DNA from: Bacteroidota bacterium
GTDB taxonomy: Bacteria > Bacteroidota > Bacteroidia > Bacteroidales > WCHB1-69
Direction: 5' to 3'
NCBI GenBank assembly: GCA_029570835.1
Contig: JAKPTX010000117.1
Location: 1-64,000, forward strand
DNA: 64,000 nucleotides
The position numbers and the translations under genes were made by a program. The notes below the pieces were generated by a model. That model ran no database searches, was not told the DNA's origin, and saw only the letters and a list, made by a program, of their open reading frames with translations. Shown piece after piece: positions 21,023 through 27,303 of the stretch (position 1 is the stretch's first letter; every line of letters begins with the position of its first letter).

Positions 21023-21030
21023 TATATTTG
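21023..21030 (+). promoter_or_regulatory. Promoter -7 box of the toxin-antitoxin-like operon
   Basis: TATATTTG followed by C, giving a leader of about 160 nt before the first small gene. Confidence 0.6.
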
Positions 21031-21080
21031 CACCGGTAAATCAAGTGTAATCCTATCCAAAAATTGAAGGTCAAATTCAA

Positions 21081-21115
21081 ATATATGAATATACGCAAAT
21101 GTTGTATTCGTATAT
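21081..21115. promoter_or_regulatory. Imperfect inverted repeat in the TA-like leader (possible operator)
   Basis: ATATATGAATA (21081-21091) and TATTCGTATAT (21105-21115) are inverted copies with one mismatch, located between the -7 box and the small gene. Autoregulatory operators of TA operons often have such symmetry; the role here is inferred. Confidence 0.3.
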
Positions 21116-21198
21116 CACAAATTAGGTATTATGTTCTAATTTATCAAAGTTACACGATTGAAAAACTAATTATTTTATAAATAAAATCTAGATAGACT

Positions 21199-21372
21199 AT
21201 GGAAACAAATCAAATTAAACTTTTGAATTCTCTTGCAAAGGAAATAAAAACCAAAAAAAAAGATAAAACAGGAATTATTATTACTCTTCAATCAGCTAAA
21301 ATTCTCACAAAGCAAGGTAACTTTACTGGTAAATTTAACAATTTAAACCGTATCGTGATAACTGCTAAATGA
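21199..21372 (+). CDS. Small basic protein, putative antitoxin
   Basis: A 57-residue lysine-rich protein (METNQIKLLNSLAKEI at the start, then SAKILTKQGNFTGKFNNLNR) not recognised as a named family. Its stop overlaps the next start codon by 4 nt (ATGA), which argues for translational coupling. Small proteins with an ILTKxGNFT-type motif upstream of ADP-ribosyltransferase-like genes look like antitoxin partners; I infer this from memory of similar pairs and from size and position, not from a search. No DNA-binding fold can be seen with certainty. Confidence 0.6.
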   Translation: METNQIKLLNSLAKEIKTKKKDKTGIIITLQSAKILTKQGNFTGKFNNLNRIVITAK

Positions 21373-22007
21373 GTATTTACAATAATAGACCAAATCTTAC
21401 AATTGGGTTTCATGGTTGCGATGAAATCGTAAGAGATAATTTAGTAAATAATCCTAATTCAGTTAAGAAAAGCCAGGAAACATATGATTGGCTTGGGAAT
21501 GGTTTTTATGTGTGGGAAAACAATTATGAGCGAGCACTCCAGTGGGCAAAAGATAAGAAATTAAGAGGAACACTAGAAGTACCATCAGTCGTTGGTGTTA
21601 TATATCTGTTGGACTATTGTTTAGATTTTACTGATTCTAAGTTTATTGATGTTCTTTCTGAGTATTACCAATTATTCAAAGATGACTTAAAAGTAAGTGG
21701 TAAAACTTTACCTAAAAATAAAGACTTACCCAAAGACCAATATCATGACCTAATCTTAAGAGAATTAGATTGTGCCGTTATTGAATATTTGCATCAGAAA
21801 ATTGGAGAAAAAATTATTCAAAACAAAACAGAAAAAGGTTTTAGCGAACTTAGAGCCTTTGATACAGTTAGGGGAATTTTTACAGAAGGCGGACCTGCAT
21901 TTGATGGAGCTGGAATTCAGTTAAAAAGTCATATTCAGGTTTGTATAAGAAACCTAAATTGCATAAAGGGTTTTTTTATCCCAAGAAAAGAAATTAAATT
22001 TACATAG
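21369..22007 (+). CDS. Putative ADP-ribosyltransferase-fold toxin (DUF3990-like)
   Basis: A 212-residue protein whose motif order resembles H-Y-[E/Q] ADP-ribosyltransferases: H15 in GFHGC, Y47 in WLGNGFYVWE, and Q190 in HIQVCIRN close to the end. Between them, the NNYERALQWA helix fits the family pattern after the Y motif. It has no signal peptide, so it would act in the cytoplasm, on an unknown target. It overlaps a 57-residue basic gene by 4 nt and is followed by a restriction-modification pair, a context suggesting a toxin-antitoxin or phage-defence module. Function is inferred. Confidence 0.55.
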   Translation: MSIYNNRPNLTIGFHGCDEIVRDNLVNNPNSVKKSQETYDWLGNGFYVWENNYERALQWAKDKKLRGTLEVPSVVGVIYLLDYCLDFTDSKFIDVLSEYYQLFKDDLKVSGKTLPKNKDLPKDQYHDLILRELDCAVIEYLHQKIGEKIIQNKTEKGFSELRAFDTVRGIFTEGGPAFDGAGIQLKSHIQVCIRNLNCIKGFFIPRKEIKFT

Positions 22008-22307
22008 AACCCTGTACATAATACTTAGTTTATCACAAACAGAAGTAGGTTGTTATTATGATTACTTTCCCTTTCCAACCTCATTTGATTCTTGTGTATA
22101 GGTTTGTACTGCCGCACCATAAAATGAGCTAATATTAAAATTGGATTTCGGGAGGCGGATTTATTTTTGAGTTTCCATTTTTTATTGTATCTTTGTCTCG
22201 TAAATTATACGTCACTAACAAATATAAAATATTTAAAATTTAGAGACAACTTTAACCAATTAAAAGCTTTTTAAAAAAATAATCTTGCTAAAATAACTAT
22301 TGAAAAA
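22008..22307. other. 300-nt gap between the TA-like operon and the methyltransferase
   Basis: No reading frame of note. The left part is unassigned; TATCTTTG at 22188-22195 is a good -7 box with TTTG about 18 nt upstream, giving the methyltransferase a leader of about 105 nt. A single short GGCGGA/GATTTCG stretch at 22144-22162 resembles the heptad units but is not an array. Confidence 0.5.
22188..22195 (+). promoter_or_regulatory. Promoter -7 box of the restriction-modification operon
   Basis: TATCTTTG, with a TTTG -33-like element near 22167. Confidence 0.6.
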
Positions 22308-23273
22308 ATGGAAGTACAAGAGCCGCTATTTGACTACGTTTGTCCGAATATCGTTTATACAATTAAAAACGGTGACTGCTTAACTGTTCTTAAAAAAATT
22401 GAAGACAACAAATTTGACCTTATATTAACATCTCCACCTTATAATGTGGGAAAATCATATGAGACAAAAACAAGTATTGAAAAATATCTTGAAACACAAG
22501 AAGAAATAATATCTGAACTTACAAGGACATTATCTGACAAGGGAAATCTTTGTTGGCAAGTTGGTAATTACGTTGATAAAGGAGAGGTTTTCCCACTTGA
22601 CATATTCTATTATCAAATATTCAAAAAGTACGGTCTGAAACTCCGCAATCGTATTATTTGGTATTTTGGCCATGGATTGCATGCTAACAAGCGTTTTAGT
22701 GGACGTTATGAAACTATACTTTGGTTTAGCAAAACAGACGATTATATTTTCAATCTTGATAATGTTAGAGTTCCTTCAAAATATCCGGGAAAAAGACATT
22801 TTAAAGGTCCCAAAAAAGGTCAACTGTCAGGAAATCCGTTAGGTAAAAACCCCAGTGATATATGGGAAATAATTGAACAGGATTGGGATAAAGCAATGTG
22901 GAATATACCAAACGTGAAATCAAATCATCCAGAAAAAACCGAGCATCCCTGCCAGTTTCCTATTGAATTAGTTGAACGCTGTATCTTAGCATTAACGGAT
23001 GAAAATAGTTGGGTTCTTGATCCATTTGCTGGTGTTGGATCAACAGTAATTGGAGCTATAAAAAACAAACGCAATGGAATGGGAATAGAAAAGGAAAAGG
23101 AATACTGTGAAATTGCCAATAAACGAATTGAAGATCTCAAAGAAGGGAGATTAAAAATTAGACCAATAAATAAACCAATACATAAACCGACAAACAAAGA
23201 TAAAATTGCTCAAATTCCAAAAGAGTGGGCTGAACTTAAATTTATAAATAATAATGAAGTAAACAAACACTAA
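22308..23273 (+). CDS. Type II DNA methyltransferase, beta class, probably N4-cytosine
   Basis: The 321-residue methyltransferase has catalytic motif IV TSPPYNVG (41-48) before the SAM-binding motif DPFAGVGS (238-245), which is the beta-class order; SPPY is the form usual for N4-cytosine enzymes such as M.BglII. HPCQFPIELVERCI (213 onwards) is the conserved motif X region. It overlaps the endonuclease gene by one base (TAATG), so it protects host DNA from that partner. The recognition site cannot be read from sequence. Confidence 0.88.
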   Translation: MEVQEPLFDYVCPNIVYTIKNGDCLTVLKKIEDNKFDLILTSPPYNVGKSYETKTSIEKYLETQEEIISELTRTLSDKGNLCWQVGNYVDKGEVFPLDIFYYQIFKKYGLKLRNRIIWYFGHGLHANKRFSGRYETILWFSKTDDYIFNLDNVRVPSKYPGKRHFKGPKKGQLSGNPLGKNPSDIWEIIEQDWDKAMWNIPNVKSNHPEKTEHPCQFPIELVERCILALTDENSWVLDPFAGVGSTVIGAIKNKRNGMGIEKEKEYCEIANKRIEDLKEGRLKIRPINKPIHKPTNKDKIAQIPKEWAELKFINNNEVNKH

Positions 23274-23887
23274 TGAAAATAGCACAAAAATATTCACACC
23301 TGAACGGAGAAGAATACCTTATCGTTCATCACAATAACCTATACGAAGAAATTAAACAAGTTATTGAAAGTGTTGATGCTGAGCAATTTAAAACAAAAAT
23401 CAGTAAAGAAAAGAGAAAAAGTGGTAGCTTTCTTTTCTCTCCAATTGAATTAAATAAAGCCTTTAATGCGGAGTTCCATGAAAGAGAATGGGCAGAAAGT
23501 AGATACAACTATTACATTACTCTTAATAGAGAATTAATGGAACAAAGTGTTCTAATGCCTGCTAAAGAACAAAAAGAATTCCTTATTGCTAACGGGGAGA
23601 TAGAACCAATTTATAGTTACAACCAAACTGACTTTGTTAAAGACAAAATTGCTGTCGAAGTTCAGTTTGGGAAGTATGCTTTTGTTGCATTTGATTTATT
23701 TGTAAAACATATGCTATTTTACTCAGGAGGAGTTATCGACTTGGGAATTGAAATTCTACCAACAAAGAAAATGCAAACACAAATGAGTAGTGGTGTAGCT
23801 TACTACGAAGGAGAAGTTTACAACGTAATGCGCCAAGGACGAAATAATCCACCAGTTCCATTGTTAATTTTGGGAATCGAACCATAA
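23273..23887 (+). CDS. Type II restriction endonuclease, BglII-like
   Basis: A 204-residue protein coupled to the methyltransferase. Its active-site line is NQTDFVKDKIAVEVQF with D120, E129 and Q131. BglII uses Asp84, Glu93 and Gln95, with Gln replacing the usual Lys; the D-x8-E-x-Q spacing here is identical, which supports the BglII fold family (Endonuc-BglII). The following FDLFVKHMLFYSGGVIDLGIEILPTK segment fits the core sheet and helix. Its cleavage site may be AGATCT-like but need not be. Confidence 0.8.
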   Translation: MKIAQKYSHLNGEEYLIVHHNNLYEEIKQVIESVDAEQFKTKISKEKRKSGSFLFSPIELNKAFNAEFHEREWAESRYNYYITLNRELMEQSVLMPAKEQKEFLIANGEIEPIYSYNQTDFVKDKIAVEVQFGKYAFVAFDLFVKHMLFYSGGVIDLGIEILPTKKMQTQMSSGVAYYEGEVYNVMRQGRNNPPVPLLILGIEP

Positions 23888-24160
23888 CGAATAAGAAGAA
23901 GCCCAGCGTGTAACGTTGTCTATACAATATTTGGGAATTAATTATTTATACAGCATTACATTTCCCTCTCAGCACGTCCATTATCAACAGAGACCCAATT
24001 CGAAACGGGCAACAACAGTAACGGAAAGCCACCCTTAATTTCAGATCCGGTGTCTTCGAGAACCTCAGTCACCGGAGTGGAATGTGGTTAGGGCTCTCAA
24101 AACTATTGGAACACCAAACTAATCTCGTAACTCTTAATTCCTCTGCCCCCATTATTTCCA
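23888..24160. other. Unassigned GC-richer intergenic segment with a hairpin
   Basis: About 270 nt follow the endonuclease with no convincing reading frame on either strand. The composition is richer in G+C than the surrounding intergenic DNA. A 6-bp perfect inverted repeat CCGGTG/CACCGG lies at 24047-24052 and 24070-24075. The string ACGTTGT[C/G]TATA near 23911 recurs as ACGTTGTGTATA near 24581. I do not recognise an RNA family or gene remnant here. Confidence 0.35.
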
Positions 24161-24232
24161 AAAAGGTATAATTTTCCAGAGTGGGGAAATAAAATAACTA
24201 AAAAGGAAAGCCTTGTCTGCCCCCCTTTTTTT
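24142..24232 (+). repeat. CCAGAGTGGGG...CTGCCCCCC-T7 element, copy A, preceded by a half element
   Basis: CCAGAGTGGGG (24176-24186) and CTGCCCCCC plus T7 (24218-24232) bracket about 31 variable nt. A separate CTGCCCCC end followed by ATTATTTCCAAAA lies at 24142-24162. It is followed directly by a heptad array. Confidence 0.6.
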
Positions 24233-24321
24233 GAAGGTAGAAATAAGAAGGAAGAAGGTAGAATTAAAGGCGGAAATCGGAATGAACAATTACGAATTAC
24301 GAATTACGAAACCGAAAATTT
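24233..24321 (+). repeat. GAANNNN heptad arrays, about 12 units in two phases
   Basis: First phase: GAA at 24233, 24240, 24247, 24254 and 24261 (GAAGGTA, GAAATAA, GAAGGAA, GAAGGTA, GAATTAA). After a 12-nt step, second phase: 24273, 24280, (24287 CAA), 24294, 24301, 24308 and 24315. Different units are strung together while the 7-bp phase is held. Confidence 0.85.
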
Positions 24322-24339
24322 TAATTGAACGCGATTATT

Positions 24340-24363
24340 GTAGGGACAGGTCGCGACCTGTCC
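24340..24363 (+). repeat. REP-like palindrome with GTAG foot
   Basis: GTAG is followed by the perfect 20-nt palindrome GGACAGGTCGCGACCTGTCC. GTAG at the base of a hairpin is the mark of REP sequences mobilised by RAYT proteins; no RAYT is present in the window. Confidence 0.65.
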
Positions 24364-24394
24364 TGGAGTAATGAATAAAAATAACGTCATGGTC

Positions 24395-24419
24395 ATAGAG
24401 ATAGGGCATGCCCTGTCTC
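24395..24419 (+). repeat. REP-like palindrome, second arm type
   Basis: ATAG (variant of GTAG) plus GAGATAGGGC/GCCCTGTCTC around a central CATG, with one T-G wobble pair. Confidence 0.6.
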
Positions 24420-24560
24420 CATGATGTTGTTATGCAACAGATTAATTTTTGTGTCAAATATTTGATATTCAACATTTTTATGGAATCATTAATTCAATTT
24501 TTAATTTATGTGTTTGGTTGTACCGCCTGTCCGCCTTCTTTTTATTCGTAATTGTTTCTG

Positions 24561-24568
24561 TATCTTTG
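24561..24568 (+). promoter_or_regulatory. LamG lipoprotein promoter -7 box with upstream heptads
   Basis: TATCTTTG followed by C. TTC at 24545 and TTG at 24552 are 7 nt apart, and the TTG lies 9 nt before the box: the short version of the heptad-promoter arrangement also seen at 27266, 30365 and 33759. Confidence 0.65.
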
Positions 24569-24607
24569 CCGTTCAATTAGACGTTGTGTATAATTAAATT
24601 AAAAATC

Positions 24608-25330
24608 ATGAGAAATTTTAAATTATTAGCTGTAATGCTTTTAGGAGTGGTATTTGCTGTTTCATCTTGTAAAAAGGATGATGACCCTGATCAGACCCAA
24701 ATACCAAAAGATGGTTTAGTTGCATATTATCCATTCAATGGAAATGCAAAGGATTTAAGCGGCAAAGGAAATCACGGAACTGTTCATGGTGATGTAGTAT
24801 TAACAACTGACAGAAAAGGAAATAGTAATAGTGCATACGATTTCCCGGGGGTTGCATTCAATTATATCAGTGTTCCTCATAATCCATCATTAGCATTAGA
24901 TGTTTTTACAATTAATGCCTGGATTTTTACAAAGACAGACTATGGATATGGTCAAGTAGTTCAAAAAAACAGAGATATTTTCGGTGGGCATTACGGTCTT
25001 TACACCAACTGTGTTATTGGAAAAATAGACTATGAAAATGATGTTCAAGCCTCATCTCCGGAAAACCCAAGTATTGGAAAATGGCATATGATCACAGGTT
25101 CTGTTTCAGGAAAAAAAGCAAAATTTTACATTGATGGAGTATTAATGGATGAGTCCATAGCAACCGATAAGTTTGTTTATTCAGGTTCTGATGATTTAGC
25201 TATTGGAATGCACTATTATGAAGGTGTTCCGGATCATTGGACATATCCATACAAAGGCAAAATTGACGATATTAGAATATATAACAGAGTACTGAGCGAT
25301 AAAGAAATTCAAGCCCTCTATAATGAGTAA
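24608..25330 (+). CDS. LamG-domain lipoprotein
   Basis: A 240-residue secreted lipoprotein. The start at 24608 gives a signal peptide ending AVSSC (lipobox Cys near residue 20); the residues upstream of it in the same open frame add nothing. After a short acidic linker (KKDDDPDQ), residues about 36-240 form a concanavalin/LamG-like jelly-roll domain: GLVAYYPFNGNAKD at its start and GKIDDIRIYNRVLS near its end. Such domains bind carbohydrate or other ligands at the cell surface; the ligand is unknown. Lysine-Asp residues after the Cys are typical of surface-exposed Bacteroidota lipoproteins. Confidence 0.85.
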   Translation: MRNFKLLAVMLLGVVFAVSSCKKDDDPDQTQIPKDGLVAYYPFNGNAKDLSGKGNHGTVHGDVVLTTDRKGNSNSAYDFPGVAFNYISVPHNPSLALDVFTINAWIFTKTDYGYGQVVQKNRDIFGGHYGLYTNCVIGKIDYENDVQASSPENPSIGKWHMITGSVSGKKAKFYIDGVLMDESIATDKFVYSGSDDLAIGMHYYEGVPDHWTYPYKGKIDDIRIYNRVLSDKEIQALYNE

Positions 25331-25387
25331 ATCAATATCTATTTCACATTTTTAGTCACAATTGATTCAACTTAAACCTCAACAACC

Positions 25388-26110
25388 ATGATCAGAGTTC
25401 TGCTTTTTTTGCAATTATTACTTTTTATTTCCTGTGGTGGACAGCATATGAAGTACCAAACATCCACTTATGATGATTCGGAATTTGAAAGTTTTGTGAA
25501 TTCTCAACAGGAAAAGCTTCGGGAACTTGACAAGGCAGAAGTTTTTAGATCCATCCATGCAAAATTGTTCACCGCGTTACCCGAAGAACATCAAAATTAT
25601 TTCACAACAAAACCTGATTACAGACTGCTTAGCTTCGCTAAAGGAGATCTGTTTTTAAATCAAAAACAAGACTTTGCATTGGTTGTGTACGATGCAAAAA
25701 ATGTAAGGATTTCAATCCTGGTGATTGATGAAAATAGAAACCGATACAATGAACTTTTCAGGGATATAAAAGTTGAAAATGGCTTGGAAAATGTGGAGTG
25801 CCATTACCATTCTTCAAGGACTCCCGACTACCAAATTGGTGATGAAATTGTATATCAGGCTCATTCTCTGATGGAAAACCCGGAAGAATTCCTTGACTTC
25901 ACTTTGTGTAAGATAACACCCATTTCTAAAGATGAAAGTTTTATCACAGATGAGGGATGCTTTTCGATGAATGAGAAAAAAGAGGAATTACTCAATATCA
26001 ATTCATTATCTGTATCGACAAGTTTTGTGTACAACAACTGGGAATCTCTGAAATATGACAAAAAGAGAGAGCTGTTTACAATATTTTATGGTCAGGCGTT
26101 TGCGGACTAA
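25388..26110 (+). CDS. Hypothetical lipoprotein
   Basis: A 240-residue protein with a short signal peptide and lipobox-like LFISCGG, so probably membrane-anchored. I do not recognise a domain. It is rich in Glu, Lys and aromatic residues and has a predicted mixed alpha/beta core. It lies 57 nt after the LamG gene on the same strand without a clear promoter between them, so the two may be cotranscribed. An intergenic heptad array begins 6 nt after its stop. Confidence 0.65.
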   Translation: MIRVLLFLQLLLFISCGGQHMKYQTSTYDDSEFESFVNSQQEKLRELDKAEVFRSIHAKLFTALPEEHQNYFTTKPDYRLLSFAKGDLFLNQKQDFALVVYDAKNVRISILVIDENRNRYNELFRDIKVENGLENVECHYHSSRTPDYQIGDEIVYQAHSLMENPEEFLDFTLCKITPISKDESFITDEGCFSMNEKKEELLNINSLSVSTSFVYNNWESLKYDKKRELFTIFYGQAFAD

Positions 26111-26116
26111 CATTTT

Positions 26117-26203
26117 AAAGGTAGAAGGTAGAAGGTAGAAGGCAGAATTAAAGGCGGAAGGCGGAAGGCGGAAGGCGGAATGAATAAATTTAGAAATTAG
26201 AAT
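26117..26203 (+). repeat. GAANNNN heptad arrays, about 11 units
   Basis: GAAGGTA units (26120s), then GAAGGCA, GAATTAA, four GGCGGAA units, and TTAGAAA/TTAGAAT. It fills nearly the whole gap between two lipoprotein genes and stops 10 nt before the next start codon. Confidence 0.85.
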
Positions 26204-26212
26204 TATTTAAAA

Positions 26213-26830
26213 ATGAAAACATTATCACTCATCAATCTGTTTTTAATTATTGCTTTGTTGGGATGCAATGCTCCTGCAACTGACAATGATCAAAATGATG
26301 CAATCATCCAAGAGAGCAATAGTGTCAAAAAAATCGGGGAGGCAAATGGAGATTCCGGCAAAATTTTAAGTGCTGACAAAGTTGCCATCGGGATGACCAT
26401 TGACGAGCTTAAAAAAGCATATCCCAATGCGAAATTTATTGAAGAACCTCTTTATATGTACGGGATTGATAGTGAAGAGTCCGGATTGCTTGTGGTGAAC
26501 AATAATGAAAAATTACTTTTTGTGTGGGTATCAGAAGATGGTCATATAAAAGGAATTACAATCTTATCCCCTTCCATTGTAATCGACTCCAATGTTTCTG
26601 TCGGCATGAGCTTTCAGGAGTTTCTTAAAAAGTATCCCGATACCCAATTGACTGTTAGTCTGGTTGATGAAGGTGTTGAATATTATCACGTAAAAGATAA
26701 AAATTACATCATAGAATTTTTGACAAAACCTGATAATAGAGTCGGCGAATATGAGGAGGAAGGCGTGGAAGCCAAATCAATCCGAATTGCAAGACCTAAC
26801 GCAAAAATTGATAGAATCACGATGAATTGA
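26213..26830 (+). CDS. Hypothetical lipoprotein with an internal duplication
   Basis: A 205-residue lipoprotein (lipobox ALLGCN). Two similar segments, IGMTIDELKKAYPNAKF (about 62-78) and VGMSFQEFLKKYPDTQL (about 127-143), show an internal repeat; each resembles the small alpha/beta module seen in BamE/SmpA-like and related outer-membrane lipoproteins, but I cannot assign a family. No promoter is seen in the gap, which is filled by a heptad array, so transcription probably comes from upstream. Confidence 0.65.
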   Translation: MKTLSLINLFLIIALLGCNAPATDNDQNDAIIQESNSVKKIGEANGDSGKILSADKVAIGMTIDELKKAYPNAKFIEEPLYMYGIDSEESGLLVVNNNEKLLFVWVSEDGHIKGITILSPSIVIDSNVSVGMSFQEFLKKYPDTQLTVSLVDEGVEYYHVKDKNYIIEFLTKPDNRVGEYEEEGVEAKSIRIARPNAKIDRITMN

Positions 26831-26886
26831 TTTCGGATTTCGGATGGAATCCAATTACGAATTACGAATTACGAAACCGAAAATTT
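26829..26886 (+). repeat. GAANNNN heptad arrays in both orientations
   Basis: Two GATTTCG units (TTC at 26832 and 26839) overlap the stop codon region of the lipoprotein, then GAA at 26859, 26866, 26873 and 26880 (GAATTAC, GAATTAC, GAAACCG, GAAAATT). Confidence 0.8.
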
Positions 26887-27040
26887 TAATTGAACGCGAT
26901 TATTGTAGGGACAGGTCGCGACCTGTCCTGGAGTAATGAATAAAAATAACGTCATGGTCGTAGAGACAGGGCATGCCCTGTCTCCATGATGTTGTTGTGC
27001 AACAGATTTATTTTTATGATATATGTTTGACATTCAAGGA
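26854..27040 (+). repeat. Composite dispersed repeat, copy 2
   Basis: Near-identical to 24289-24475 and the same length. It holds GTAG plus the 20-nt palindrome GGACAGGTCGCGACCTGTCC (26905-26928) and GTAG plus AGACAGGG-CATG-CCCTGTCT (26960-26984). The second palindrome is perfect here, while copy 1 has a wobble. Confidence 0.88.
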
Positions 27041-27074
27041 TTTACGAAGTTGACAATTTAAATAAAACGCAATT

Positions 27075-27099
27075 GTAGGGGCAGGGCTTGTCCCTGCCC
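27075..27099 (+). repeat. REP-like palindrome, third arm type
   Basis: GTAG followed by GGGCAGGG-CTTGT-CCCTGCCC. Confidence 0.6.
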
Positions 27100-27102
27100 T
27101 TT

Positions 27103-27161
27103 TCCAGAGTGGGGTGATAAAATAACAAAAGTGCGAAATATGATCTGCCCCCCATTTTTTT
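27103..27161 (+). repeat. CCAGAGTGGGG...CTGCCCCCC-T7 element, copy B
   Basis: CCAGAGTGGGG near 27104-27114 and CTGCCCCCC-A-T7 ending near 27161. Its inner end CGAAATATGATCTGCCCCCC matches copy E (38922-38980). Confidence 0.65.
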
Positions 27162-27260
27162 GAAGGCAGAAATAAGAAGGAAGAAGGTAGAATTAAAGGC
27201 GGAATTAAAAAAATTCCGCCTTCCGCCTTTTTTCGATTCGTAATTCGTAATTCGTAATTG
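27162..27260 (+). repeat. GAANNNN heptad arrays that turn round into a hairpin
   Basis: Forward units at 27162, 27169, 27176, 27183, 27190 and (after 12 nt) 27202. The inverted TTC units follow at 27214 and 27221, and again at 27237, 27244, 27251 and TTG at 27258. AAGGCGGAATT (27196-27206) and AATTCCGCCTT (27212-27222) form a perfect 11-bp inverted repeat at the turning point. Confidence 0.85.
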
Positions 27261-27265
27261 ATTTG

Positions 27266-27273
27266 TATTTTTG
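27266..27273 (+). promoter_or_regulatory. Promoter -7 box of the Cas4-like/DEDD gene
   Basis: TATTTTTG followed by C. The last TTG of the heptad array begins 8 nt before the box. Confidence 0.65.
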
Positions 27274-27303
27274 CAAATTAAATCAACTAACCGGTGTGAT
27301 AGT

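Larger units (their letters stand above)
24289..24475 (+). repeat. Composite dispersed repeat, copy 1
   Basis: GAATTAC heptads, then AACCGAAAATTTTAATTG, then two palindromes (24340-24363 and 24395-24419) and a short GTTG/CAAC hairpin. A second copy of the same 187-nt length lies at 26854-27040 and a shorter third at 31791-31920. Confidence 0.85.

Noticed and set aside
23905..23935. Integron attC site near ACGTTGTCTATA
   Set aside because: Lacks the paired R and L box architecture, and no integrase is in the window.
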